A stretch of 64,000 nt of DNA from positions 165,467,396 to 165,531,395 of the forward strand of contig CM056718.1 in NCBI GenBank assembly GCA_029844215.1. Reading direction: 5' to 3'. The notes beneath the pieces are model-generated. The model ran no database searches and was not told the origin of the DNA. It worked only from the letters and a program-made list of their open reading frames with translations. The stretch is from Przewalskia tangutica (Eukaryota > Streptophyta > Magnoliopsida > Solanales > Solanaceae). The position numbers were made by a program, and so were the translations under genes. This document shows positions 1 through 11,800 of the stretch, one piece after another (the stretch's first letter is position 1; each line of letters starts with the position of its first letter).

Positions 1-81
1 CATTTTGCCGTATTATAAAGTCCGTATGAAGCACAAGGACTGGGAATTACTGTTGATCCTGCACACAGATATGAGCATACA

Positions 82-258
82 GTGACGACAAGATTTAAGA
101 AGAACAAAAAGAAGAAAGGATACGTCAATGCTTGTCAGGACCGAATCGGAAAACATCCTCGAGGTAAAGGAAACGTCGACAGAAGGTACCATCGCAGAAT
201 CCTCTTTAATATATACTATCGAGGTTATTTTGGGAAAGTGGGTATGAGGTGTTTTGAT
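82..258 (+). pseudogene. Ribosomal protein L27a (uL15) fragment
   Basis: The reading frame opens with MTTRFKKNKKKKGYVNA and continues through a recognisable RIGKHPRGKGN stretch to YFGKVGMRCF. This is the N-terminal third of eukaryotic 60S ribosomal protein L27a, which is a large-subunit protein of about 146 residues. Conserved glycines and histidines of the family's HHRILF segment have changed (RYHRRILFNIYY). After about 59 codons the similarity stops and the frame runs on into unrelated sequence to position 537. It is therefore a fragment and not a working gene. It has no intron, and it lies on the same strand as the L30 and disulfide-isomerase fragments downstream, which suggests capture of cDNA-like pieces by a mobile element. 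The family call is firm; the mode of capture is inference. Confidence 0.75.
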
Positions 259-1003
259 AATGATGATCGTGATGAAATCGTAGTCTCGGGAGAAAGGGAA
301 AATCAGGGTGCAAATGTTGTTCTTCATACCGTGGATCAGGTATTCGACAAAATTCCTGAGAAGAACAATGTTGATTTTGATGATGGAATACCATTAAAAA
401 ACAACATTGTAGAAGCTAACGAAAAGTCCACTAATTACTACGAAAGGCTAGACCAGATGTACAGAATCAATATGATGGATATTCAAGGGGATAAAAGCAT
501 AGGAATGAGCCTCTTGAACATGAAGATAGCGAGATGAAGTCAGAAATTAAAGAATACCAGGTGTTTGGTAGATGTTATCTTAATGACAAAGATGAGGATA
601 TAAATGACGAGCAATTGCAAGCAGTTGAATTCTCACTCGTAAATCCAATCTCGCTTTCTCAAAATATGGTTCCCAATGATATGGTGTTAACTTGTGAAGA
701 GGTTAAAAATATGGATATTACTTTCAAATATGAAATACGAAATGTAAGTGTGGAGCCTGTTTTGATTACCTTTGATTGCCAGAACTTTCGAGGGCCTAAG
801 AAATTGCCCAGATCGAGAATTTCACCACTATTGATAGATATCGACATGGTGATTTTATTGTAGCAGTTTCTGAATCAACAGTTGGTACTGCTAGCGTAAA
901 AGAGATCAAGAAATATCATATCATTTGTCACTATGTAAATAATGATGTTGCTAGATATGAAACTCAAACTATTGAGGATGCTAGAAATCTCATTCTAACT
1001 GGG
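259..1003 (+). other. Unrecognised coding-like remnant between L27a and L30 fragments
   Basis: Open frames run from 259 to 537, 534 to 863 and, in another phase, about 800 to 1,010. They encode ordinary-looking soluble peptide (for example DFIVAVSESTVGTASV near 850-900). I cannot assign these to a family. The frames are interrupted by shifts, so this looks like decayed coding DNA from one or more further captured genes. Nothing here supports an active gene. Confidence 0.35.
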
Positions 1004-1103
1004 AAGAAATGAAAGAGAACCCATGTGAGCATCAACAACAGGTTGACTCTTGTTAGGAAGAGTGGAAAGTACACTCGTGGTTACAAGACTGTTCTCAAGG
1101 AGT
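1004..1103 (+). pseudogene. Ribosomal protein L30 (eL30) fragment
   Basis: Translation from 1,004 reads KK, a stop, KRTH and then SINNRLTLVRKSGKYTRGYK followed by TVLK. This matches the N-terminal part of eukaryotic 60S ribosomal protein L30 (family pattern KKTKKTHESINNRLALVMKS, a protein of about 112 residues). The in-frame stop near the start, and the abrupt loss of similarity after TVLK, show that it is a broken fragment. It is intronless and sits 750 bp downstream of the L27a fragment on the same strand. Sequence continues in an unrecognised frame to the solo LTR at 1,345. Confidence 0.75.
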
Positions 1104-1344
1104 TGCTAGAAAAGATCACAGTAAGATGGGATATAATTGTTGGTTGTGCTTCCCATGCTTGTAGTAGTTCTGATATGTTGCAGATTGTTTCGCCAATTGA
1201 ACATGTGAGAAAAAAGGAAATTGTGTATTTGGTGAATCTTACTATCTCCATAGAACTGCTACTTGGTTCGAAAGCTAATAATTATAGATATAAGGGTGTG
1301 CTTGCCTGGCTAGTCTCACCAAATGTCTTGAAGATCATACTCTT

Positions 1345-2668
1345 TGATCGGTGTATTTTATATACACCTTTTGAGTCATTTTTAGTTACTCATTTCATTT
1401 ATGTTTAGTATAGTATTAGAGTCGTTTTCCTTTCTTTTGTGTCACAGCGGTCAGAAATGGAGAAATAGCGAAAAGAAGATGAAATGAGCTTAATTGAGAT
1501 GAAATTGCACACTTAAAGGGGCCAATAAATGAAGTCAAGTCGGGAAGTATAGAAAATATCGACGGCTTGGATGAAAATCGACGACGGTTAAGAACCGCCA
1601 AAACGCCACGGCCGCGCCGACCACTGAAGTTTTCCGAAACTCGGATTTTCAGGCGCCGTGGCGCCCGACTGCAGGGCCACGGCGCCGACGCGGTATTTTT
1701 GACGTTTTGGGCCGAATTTGACACGTTTTCAGGGTCCAAAAGGGATAACTTTTCCTACCTACATAATCTCTAACCCTTGACCTAAAGGATTCTTGGGCTA
1801 TATATATTCTCTACATCATTCTCTAGAGGGGGATTCATCCATCCATTGTACATACAACACAACTTATGAGGCTAAGATCGGAGGCTTTTTAAGTATTTTC
1901 TTTTCTTTCTTTTGCTTTGTTTATTTCAGTTCATGTATGGATATTATATTAGTTCTTATCGTGACTATGACTAGGAGCTAATTACTTTATTAGGAATTTC
2001 CTTGTGATTCACTTGAAACTCTATTCATGAATTAATATATTAGTTTGGTTTCTTCTTCACTTATTTAAGATTTATTCAATAGTTGTTTTGATTGCTTGAT
2101 AATTAAATGATCACTAGTTATCATCACTTATATGAGTTCTAATCGAAATCCGAAAGGGGAGATTGTGAATATGCTATAGTTGAATAAACATAGGTTTAAA
2201 TCGTGGACGAAAGTACCCCGATACTTGTGTAGCTTAATAGATTATTGCTCTTAATCCTCATTTGTAGTCAATCTTGTCATCGAAAGATAGAAGGGTTCTC
2301 CATTGGGGTTGAGTGTTTATATTACCTTAACATGAGTATAAAACGGCTTAGTTAACTTGCTATCTTAACGTAGAAAACGAAGTCAGTTTAATTGTATTAA
2401 TGATTGAATATTGTGGATATTTGATGATCTTGGAAGCCCTAATTCTCCATCATAACTGATTTAAATCAAAGTATTTTCATAATTAGTTTATTTCCTGCAT
2501 TATTAGTTTAGAATTCCAACCCAATTAAAGTTAACAAAATAGAAACTAAAGCATAGATAATCGGTACTTGAAAACCAGTCCCTGAGGACAATATTCGGTC
2601 TTACCTAGACTATATTACTTGTAACGATACGTGCACTTGCGTTAAGCGTGTGTATAAATCGCACATCA
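1345..2668 (+). mobile_element. Solo LTR of an Athila/Tat-type Gypsy element
   Basis: The segment begins TGATCGGTGTA and ends GCACATCA, so it has TG...CA ends within short inverted repeats (TGAT/ATCA). It is flanked by a perfect 5-bp duplication, CTCTT, at 1,340-1,344 and 2,669-2,673. Both ends match the LTRs of the Gypsy element at 28,757-37,509 in reverse complement: the TGATCGGTGTATTTT start, the TACACCTTTTGAGTC block, a GC-rich centre (about 1,590-1,700 here) and the GTGCACTTGCGTT end. No internal region is present, so this is a solo LTR left by recombination between two LTRs. It carries a TATA-like CTATATATATTC near 1,799-1,810. Removing it rejoins one continuous open frame on either side. 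Confidence 0.85.
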
Positions 2669-2873
2669 CTCTTCCAATGGTTTTCGATTTTTTGTGAAGT
2701 AATGGATCTTCAGAACCTCGCTATTATTTGTCGTGGTGCTAGTAGCCCCAATCGGATGAGCGAAAGTCACGAAGACGATCTCAATCGCCAAAGATACTTT
2801 GCAACATCTTGTAAGATTGGTGCAAATCATAGTAGATGGGTCTTGCGACACATCAGTCAGACAGGTGTCTAAC

Positions 2874-3270
2874 ATTCATTTTAAGAACTTCTTCGCAAAG
2901 AACTGGTGCTCTCATGATCCTGCTAAGCAATCCAAAGTTATGATTGTTAATCCAAAAGTTGTGTCTACTCTAGAGATCAAAGGATTCCCTAGTTTGATTT
3001 TGATTGTTAATGGCACTTCTCAATCTTACACTGGTGGATTCTCCGCGGAAGAACTTGTTAATTGGGCAAGGAAGTAGACATGTGTACCTATTATTAGAAT
3101 TAGCTCAGATGCTGAAGCAAGCCACTTTCTCAAGAAACATTCGATGTTTGTAGTTGGTCTGTTTGAGAAAGTTGCGGGACCTGATTATGATGAATTTACA
3201 AAAGCAGTCAAAATGGACAACAAAATCCGTTGTGGAAACTAGCAATGTTGAAACTGCCAATGTAGATGTT
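2874..3270 (+). pseudogene. Protein disulfide isomerase-like (PDIL1-5/1-6 type) fragment
   Basis: The frame carries LEIKGFPSLILIVNGTSQ, YTGGFSAEELVNW, and, after a stop at about 3,076, the segments IRISSDAEASHFLKKHSMF and VGLFEKVAGPDYDEF. These are the end of a thioredoxin-like domain (with its cis-proline, GFPSL) and the start of the next domain of plant PDI-like 1-5/1-6 proteins, which are ER oxidoreductase relatives. The active-site CxxC region is replaced by NWCSHDPAK, so only part of the family's WCPxxxxxxP segment survives. A frame change follows near 3,190, with VVETSNVETANV still recognisable. It is an intronless, broken piece of a gene normally over 500 codons long. Confidence 0.7.
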
Positions 3271-4740
3271 CATGTTTTAGCCGGTGTGCCGATAGGGTAT
3301 GTGACTTATTTTGATTGCAAGTTCGTACATTTTATTCATTTTCTTGCTTTGAAAATGGAGTTTGAATTGGTTGAGATGTTTTGGAAAAACTCTATGACGG
3401 ATAAGTACTCTAAACTATTTGGTAGAGGTCGTGAAGGGAATGTTTTCAAGAGGAAGCATCGCAAAATGTATTTTGGTTGTACAAAAAAGTTGATAAGATA
3501 TTCGGGACCACTTCTGAAGTCGCAAATGGAAAGCTTTTTAGAAAGAGCATATCCATATTTTAGTCACCCAAAGAAAGCAATATTGTTAATTAGAAAGATG
3601 GAAAAAATGAGCAATTATCAGCTAGTATTGTTGTTTGTCTTCTTAGTCATTATGTGTTAATTCAAGCAAGAACAGTATGTTGCTTTGTCCAGAAGAGTCC
3701 AAGATGGATCTATGCTCTTCTATTTGTCAAAAGGGATAGTAAAGCAATAACAAATTTAGAACTTGTTAAAGAAAGAGCATTGTTAGTGGAGATTGTTATT
3801 CTGCAAAGTTGGACACTTCTAGGAATCACACATGGAGTTGAATGGATTGTTTCTCAAGGAGTACCACTTCATCTGATACAAATCCAGATAATGACTCATT
3901 TACTACTCTTCGTAATCCTTCCAATTGTTGAGATCAATTCACAGTTGGGGAACAATATTGTAGTAGTACTGGTTTTGGTAGCTGCCTGTCTCAAGATAGT
4001 AACTGATGAGTACTTGAAAATGATATTTACTATTGATGCACTGGAGATTGTATCCTCTTAGTGACTCTTGGGATTGAAGCAAATGGAGGCATTGAACCCA
4101 ACAAACAGATGGAAGTTTCCACTCCTGGTTGTAAAAGGATTATGAGTGATAAAAGTTGCTTTCTGGTGCCTTATATGACTCACAAGTTGATTATTCTTGA
4201 GATCATTCAATTGATAGTAGAAAAGGCATTTGAAGAGGTTTTGGAGATAGTTTCATATATGACAACCTTTTCGCCAACAATATCCATGAAAAGGTGGAGT
4301 CTTTGGCCATTGATGATGAAGGCGCTTGTAGATTGGGACTGGACTATTGACTTATTTTTAAATATATTGGTTCCTTTAGACAACTATATATGTACTACTC
4401 ACTTCCTGACTTGTAAGTATACAGATTATCGACAAAACCTTTGGAATATGATATCATCTGTCATGGGATATAAAGCTTTGGAGGATGGTGACATTGAGCC
4501 AACACCTAAGCTTATTCAAGTTATATTCCAAAGGGCCAGTTGAGCAATCGGATCGAGTGTATCGTAATCACAATTGAACATCTCCGTCTATCTAAGAACC
4601 CATATCTGAAGTGTCTCTTGGTCCAAGTGATAGCTGATGATCTTTACTACAATGCATCCATGATATTGAACATACTTCAAAAGCTTGGCATTGCATATAT
4701 GTGTTTGATCTCTGATTCCAGTTGACGGAGCAGGTTCTCA
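3271..4740 (+). other. Unrecognised coding-like region, frameshifted
   Basis: Overlapping open frames (3,154-3,660, 3,654-4,061, 4,061-4,543 and 4,540-4,725) are each a single stop or frameshift from the next. They join into an imperfect reading path of about 500 codons on the + strand. I do not recognise the family; the peptide is hydrophobic in places and has no motif I can name. The same strand and the head-to-tail order with the captured fragments suggest it belongs to the same chimeric element. It could instead be a decayed retrotransposon reading frame. Confidence 0.3.
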
Positions 4741-4864
4741 AGGGGATGGAGTGTCACAATGCTAACCTACTGCCGGAGGAAGCAACTGGGGAAGATTATC
4801 AGTTCACTAAGTCACGATTTTGAGATCAATTACGAATCAAGCATATTTTCAAAGAGAGTGGAAT

Positions 4865-5098
4865 GTCACAAATGTATATTGTGACTAAGAATTAGTATTT
4901 TAACTTTTAAGTCTCTTGAATATATTTATGTACTATTTGGTATTTACAGCTTTAGTCCTTGCCTATATGTAACACAATGTAACAGAATCAACGAATTAAT
5001 CAGAAAATATATACAAATCTCTTCCTTTCTCTCTTCTTCTTTCTCCCTTCTCTTCCTCTTCTCTCGATTCACGGTAGCAGGCCCGAGCTCCTGTTACA
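4865..5098 (+). repeat. Copia-like LTR remnant (R-U5 portion)
   Basis: A purine-rich AAAGAGAGTGGAA precedes TGTCACAAATG. The segment ends with a pyrimidine-rich tract (CTTCCTTTCTCTCTTCTTC) and then GAGCTCCTGTTACA. A polypurine tract before TG, a TC-rich transcribed leader and a CA end are typical of the 3' LTR of short Copia LTR elements. No partner LTR or target-site duplication is visible in the window, so the exact left border is uncertain (a second TGTCACAATG occurs at about 4,750). If correct, the gene fragments upstream would be the internal region of this element. Confidence 0.4.
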
Positions 5099-5544
5099 TT
5101 ATGCTTGTGGGTTTGCAATATAATAAATTAATATGTAATAACAATCGGATAAAAAGACTCCTAAGGAAATCAATCCCACGTGGAGGACGCGAGCACTAAA
5201 ATAGGGTCATGCGTTACCGCTGAGCCAACAAATCCTTTTAATATTGGATTCCCAACTAGCAATATCTTATATAATTAATGGACTCCCAATATATATTAGG
5301 AGTACGGACTATTAGGTGTGAGTTCCCCGAGGGAGGAGACGGAGAGACTCCAAAGATGCACTCATTTGGTGGATATTTTCAATCAAATCTTTCTTGAATA
5401 TATGAAGTCTCTGTACTTCAGATACTTTAACTTTTATCTAATTCCATTCTATAACCTTAAATATAAGAGATTATATAGATGGTGAGATACTAATTCCATT
5501 CTATAACCTTAAATATAAGAGAACCAACACGTAATATCAATATG
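5099..5544. other. Intergenic stretch, no gene seen
   Basis: This is AT-rich DNA with short stop-filled frames. A 42-bp stretch, TACTAATTCCATTCTATAAC and the bases after it, occurs twice close together (about 5,437-5,470 and 5,489-5,522). Nothing else is supported. It forms the distal promoter side of the PRPP synthase gene. Confidence 0.5.
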
Positions 5545-5556
5545 TGACCTACCTAG

Positions 5557-5733
5557 CCCGTATGAGCCTAACTCAGTTGGTTCGAGAGTGGTATATTATT
5601 TTCAAGTAGACAGATTTGAGTCCCGATAGCTGCGGATTTCTTGTGGGCATCAAATAGTGTGCGTTCCACCCAATGACCGCTGAGTTACTGTGATTTAACT
5701 TCTCCTGTCGGGCCGGATGTGGGCCAGGAATTT
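5557..5733 (+). mobile_element. tRNA-derived SINE with 12-bp target duplication
   Basis: The 177-bp body is bounded by perfect direct repeats TGACCTACCTAG at 5,545-5,556 and 5,734-5,745. It contains an A-box-like TAACTCAGTTGG about 16 bp in and a B-box-like GATTTGAGTCC about 40 bp later. This is the internal RNA polymerase III promoter layout of plant SINEs. The body then continues into a tRNA-unrelated part. The right duplication ends 87 bp before the start codon of the PRPP synthase gene, so the SINE sits in its proximal promoter or 5' UTR. The perfect duplication implies a fairly recent insertion. Confidence 0.8.
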
Positions 5734-5832
5734 TGACCTACCTAGGAAACAAAATCCCCCGACACAACGAGAGAGAAGCCCCACACCATCCTTGTCGTTG
5801 TGTACTTGCCGACTCATTCTGATATATTATTG

Positions 5833-8800
5833 ATGGCTTCCTTGACTTTGCCTTCTATTACTACTACTGATAATAATATTAATACTCTCTTCTCTTGTTT
5901 TTCTTCTCTCAGTCGTAGAAACTTTGTTCCCAAACGAACCAACTACATAGTAAGTAATTGTCTTCCTCTTTTTTCTTTTCTCATTTGTTTGTGTTGACTA
6001 GTTCCTTCATCTAAAAGCATTCTGGGTTCAGAGGTGGTGGAAGATTGTTATAGGTTGATTATTAGTTGTAAAACTAGACACAATAAGTACAAGCTTTGTA
6101 CAATTATACTCATTTCATGTCATTTCTCTTTTGTTCATGTCATTTCTATATACTATATACTCAGGTTATATTCTCCAGGAAATGGTGTGGTCTGTGTTTT
6201 GGTTATTTGAGGTGAAACAGAAATTTAATGGAAACATGGATTCATTTATGCATATAGTTTCAATCCTGGGAATTAGAATTTGCAATATCTTCATTTACTT
6301 TTATAGCCAGTTTCATGAATTCAAACTTTGTCAAAGGTCCTATTTAGTTGGTTCAAGGTCTTTGAACTTTTGTGAAGTTGTTTGTTATATTAATGCTTGT
6401 CTATTTTTTGTCGTAGAATTGTGAAATCAATGAACCAGCGAGTGAGAAGCCTATTGTGCCAATTATTAATGATGAGACACTTCCAACATTCTTGAAAGCC
6501 AAACGCTTACAGAATGCAGTTGACAGAAAAAATAACAAGCTGAAGATATTTTCTGGAACTGCAAATCCTTCACTTTCTCAGGTAAATACTTCTATATATG
6601 AGGACTTGGGGGATGCCTAGTTATAAGTTCTGCCATATACTAACATTGTCTTGAATGCCACTGAGGTCTTTTACAACCTCCAGCTTTACTTTTGTATACC
6701 ATTATCCCTATTCTCTTGAATGACTTTGGGATCCTCTTATGTTCTCTATATATTTTGAACGATGAAAGGTTAACATTTACTTTTTATATACTTCGCACAT
6801 CCAAAAGATGAAAGTGGCGGAGATGAGGATGTTGAGGTGGATGTGTGGGCATACAAGGAGGGACAAAATTAGAAATGATGATATCCGGGGTAGAGTGGGA
6901 GTGGCCTCGGTGGAGGACAAGATGCGGGAAGCGAGATTGAGATGGTTCGGACATGTGCAGAGGAAAGACACAAATGCCCATGTGCGGAGGTGTCAGAGGT
7001 TGGCTATGGACGGGTTTATGAGAGATAGAGGTAGGCTGAAGAAGCATTGGGGAGAGGTGATTAGAAGTGATATGACGAAGGTACAACTTACTGAGGAAAT
7101 GACCTTAGATAGGGGTAGTGGAGGACACGGATTAGGGTAGTAAGTAGTCGAGGTAGTACTACTTACGCGTACAGATAGTGTAGTGCGATTATTGTGGGTC
7201 CGCTTAGCTTACCATACTAGTAGGCGCAATATTGCTGTATAGTAGCGTGCGATTTTTGCTGCTGGGTGTTCTTTAGTGTACTGTGTTTAGCTTATGTATC
7301 TATGTTAATTCCTTTCCTTTTAAAAATGCGCTGGCATGGCCAATTCGCTTTTGATACCAGCATTTTCATACTGCCTTAAATTTTATGCCTGGGTCTGACC
7401 GTTTTTCTTGCTCTACATGTGCTTAGGTTTTGTCTTGAGTCGAGGGTCTCTCGAAAACAACCCTCTCAAGGTAGAGGTAAGGTCTGCGTACACCCTACCC
7501 TCACGTTGTGTGATTTTCACTGGGTGTTGTTTTATTCTAGAAGACTCTAACTTGATATTTTGATACATAGGTTAGTGGATTTTACCATTTAGTATTAGTA
7601 CTCCAACCTCTTCCCCGCCCAAAGAATTGCATATATCATGTGCTTTAATGCTGGAACTTCTTAAGCACAACCCCGGAGATATAACACTCAATGTTTCATT
7701 TTATGTGATGATGTTTGACAGGGAATATAATTTCACTTATAATATATTACTGGTGATTGTTGGGACTCCATGAGTCCCCCACATAATGTTCATAGTCAAA
7801 CAACGGGAATAAAGTAAAGAAATAGGAGACCGAGTATTTTTATGTGAAAAAAACTTTTTAAATTAAGGGAAAAATGACGACAGGAAAGGAGCAACTAATA
7901 TCACTATAGCAAGGAATTTTGCACTTTGAAGTCCCAAGTTAAATACTCAAAGACCACTGCACACTCAAAAGAAAGATCTTTCTTTTGATTATTCCAGCTC
8001 ACTACAGTATCACTCAGACTCTTTATTTTTCCTCACTGACCATTTCCTTACACTGTCTATAATTTGCTCTCTGCAACTGCTATGTGGCTTATCTTTGTTT
8101 GTGGTGTCTTCCAACTGAGGAAGAGCTGTCCTATTTATACGTTATAGTGTTAAGAGTACCCCTACCAATGTCACAAGTCACATAAACAAAGATAGAAATT
8201 TCAAATGTTCCAATATGAAGAGATCAATTGGCTGGTTGGCCACATCTCATTTGCTACAGATTTGTTGATCTAACTTATATGCCAAAGGAAGACTTTCTTC
8301 TTGACATCATGGGATGGACCCCATAATTGCACCTAAAAGAGGTACTCCCTTCGGATAAAAAAGAGTGTCAACTTAGCCTTCATTTTTAGTTCAAAAGAGT
8401 GTCCACTTACCAAAACAAGAAAGAATTAACCTTTTCTAGATTTTTCCTTATTAAGTGTTAGGTGACCAAATCCCAATACCTATTTAATTAGGGACATTTT
8501 AGTCAAATTACCTAAGGGGTGTGCAAATGGCTAAGGGGACACTCTTTTTGATCTAGAAGGAGTATCATTGATTTGACAGATCGAGCTAATGCCGCCAAGT
8601 TCTTTGCATAGCTCAAACTTGTCTCTCGGTATCACCTTAGTCCCACATATTTGTAGGATTTTCAAAAAGTAAATAGGAATAGTCAAGGTTGCTAAGCTGG
8701 TGGGAGGTAGGTACCCGGTGGAATAGTTTAGGTTGCGTATAAGCTGGCCAGGACACAACTATCATAAAAAAATATCAGTTGCTATAATGAATTGTTATTC

Positions 8801-11800
8801 AAGCTGTGCAATCCATTGAACTTCTGTCATCTTTTAAATTATGCTTCTTTTTCTCAACATGCTGTTCTTTTTCTTTATTCCCTAGGAAATTGCTAGGAAC
8901 ATGGGGCTTGAACTAGGAAAGATCAACATCAAGCGCTTTGCTGATGGTGAAATTTATATCAAGCTGCAAGAGAGTGTTCGAGGATGTGATGTTTTCTTGA
9001 TTCAGCCCACTTGCCCTCCAGCCAATGAGAACCTCATGGAGCTTTTGGTGATGATAGACGCATGCCGAAGGGCTTCAGCCAAAAAAGTCACTGCGGTGAT
9101 TCCATATTTTGGATACGCCAGAGCTGATAGGAAGGCAGGTTTATCTGCTGTGCAAATTTTATGTTTTGTGTTCTTAGTTTTCATGTTTTTTAATGTCAAG
9201 TTGACAACACAAGTCTTCAGGGGTGAGTGACAGTATGTTAATAGAGATGATAAAACGAGACTGGGTAAACGTAAGACAATGAGGAAAGTTGTCTCGAAAA
9301 ACTACAATATCTCAGAATGAATGCGAGTTTAACTAAGAACAAGACACAATCAAAGAAAATAACTCATATAGGCGACACCAGCAAGTTGAGATTAAAGCTT
9401 GGTTGTTTGTTGTCAACATATAGTAGTTGCGACTGTTTCCGAGAGACCCTCAGCTCAAGACAAAGCATAAGTACAAACAAAGCAAGAGAAACGGTCAGAC
9501 CCGGACAAGAAATTTAAAGCAGTATAAAAATGCTGGTATCAAATGCGAATAAGCCATGCTAGCGCATTCTGAAAAAGAAATAGTAACTAATGCAGATATA
9601 TAAGATAAACAAAGTATACTAAAGAACACATAGCAGTAGAAATCAAACGCTACTATAAAGTAATACTGTGCCTACTAGTATGATAGGCTAAGCGGACCTA
9701 CAATAATAACACTACAACTACCAGTTTGTAAGCGTAAGTAGGGCTACGCTCGACTACCCCACGATAATTCGTATCCTCCACAATCCCCTATCTAAGGTCA
9801 TGTCCTCAGTAAGTTGCACTTGTGCAATATCCCGTCTAATCACTTATCCCCAATACTTCTTCGGCCTACCTCTACCCCTCATGAATCCATTCATTGCCGA
9901 TCTCTCACACCTCCGCACTGGGACATTTGTGTCTCTCCTCTGCACATGCCCGAACCATCTCAACCTCGCTTCCCGCATCTTATCCTCCACCGAGGCACTC
10001 CCACTTTGTCTCGGATATTCTCATTCTAATCCTATCCCTTCTTATATGCCCACACATCCATCTCATCATCCTCATCTCCGCAACTTTCATCTTTTGGATG
10101 TGCAAAGTCTTGACTGGCCAACACTCCGCCCCATACAACATAGTCAGTCTAACCACCACCCTATAGAACTTGCCTTTAAGTTTTGGTGGCACATTTTTAT
10201 CGCACAAGACTCCAGATGCGATCCTCCATTTCATCCACCCTGCCCCAATACGATGTGTGACATCGTCATCAATCTCTCCATTCCCTTGGATAATAGACCC
10301 GAGGTACTCGAAGCTTCCTTTCTTCGAAATGACCCGAGTACCAAGCTTCACCTCCACGCCTGTCTCCAGGTCGCTCTCGTTACTGAACATGCACATTCTG
10401 TCTTGGTCCTACTCAACCTAAACCCTTTAGACTCTAGAGTCTGTCTCCAAACCTCCAGCTTAGCGTTCACTCCACTGCGAGTCTCATCAATCGGGACTAT
10501 GTCGTCTGCGAATAACATACACCATGACACCTCCCCTTGGATTTGTCGCGTCAGACCATCCATCACCAATGCAAATAAGAATGGACTAAGAGCTGATATC
10601 CGTTTATTCTGGTTAAGACTTGTATATCCATGTATATGAATAAATATGAGAGTTAGAGAACCTCTAGCTTTATAATGCTCCTAATTCATCTCAAAAGACA
10701 AAATATTTAGTGTTGGAATGGAATGGATCTGAATAGAGCGTAATGGATACAGAGGATTCATCTGACCTATCCCAACTATTTTAGGATTGAAGCATAGTTG
10801 ATGGGTATATTCATAAATTGAGACCATTTCCTTGTATCTTCTTTCTCGTTGCTCCGGAATTTTATACTCTTTGCTCTCGAGCGTTGTTGCAACTTAACTA
10901 TGTTTTGCTTGGATACTCCTATCATGTTTATCTTTTTCTCATCTCCACTTTTCTTATCGGTCAGGATTTCTCTGGTTAAATTAAATCCAAGGAGTTATCA
11001 CTTGATGAGAATTTTTACCGAAAGAATGAGAAAAACGATTTCTCCGATTTCTGATCTCTGACATAAAGAAATTTGTAACTATAAAAGGATATTTTTAAGT
11101 AGGTTTTTATTTATCATATTTTGTATCTTTTCAGACACAAAGCCGTCAATCCATTTCTGCCAAATTGGTCGGGAACATTATAACAGAAGCAGGTGCAGAT
11201 CGTGTTCTAGCTTGTGATCTCCACTCTGGGCAATCCATGGGTTATTTTGACATTCCGGTGGACCACGTATACTGTCAGGTAATCTATTAAGTGTGTCAGA
11301 ATCATTAAGGACTGCAAATTTATTTAGCTGATTGGCAGTTTGCCTTCTTCGTACATGCTAGCCCGTTGTCCTTGATTACCTAGCAAGCAAGAAGATTTGT
11401 TCCAATGATCTGGTGGTGGTCTCTCCTGATGTTGGGGGAGTTGCCAGAGCACGTGCGTTTGCAAAAAAGTTATCTGCGCCTTTAGCCATTGTCGACAAAA
11501 GACGTCAGGAGCACAATCTTGCTGAGGTAGTTTCAGAGAAGTTTTTGATTCACTTAATACAGTTCTATCTCCTGTGGCCTTTTACTCATAAGTATGTGAA
11601 GTAGATTCATCCAGGTACTGCTTGGTATTCCTTTTCCATGCAAGTACAGGAGAACTTTGGTCTCAACATAGGTGAGATAAAACCTTTTCTCAGCTCTGAC
11701 TCGACTTGAGACGAAAGTGTTGGCCTTACACTTATTAGGATGTAGTTCCACCAGTATTTCATCCTTTAGACCCTGGCATCGACCAAGCCCATGAAAATGC

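Noticed and set aside
9139..9140. GT at 9,139 as donor of PRS exon 3
   Set aside because: It leaves 253 bp in exon 3 and puts the conserved downstream TQSRQSISAKL out of frame; only the GC donor at 9,135 keeps the protein.
10348..10639. Host gene in PRS intron 3 (long + strand frame 9,800-10,639)
   Set aside because: It is the antisense of the RTE LINE reverse transcriptase; the real coding sense is the minus strand.
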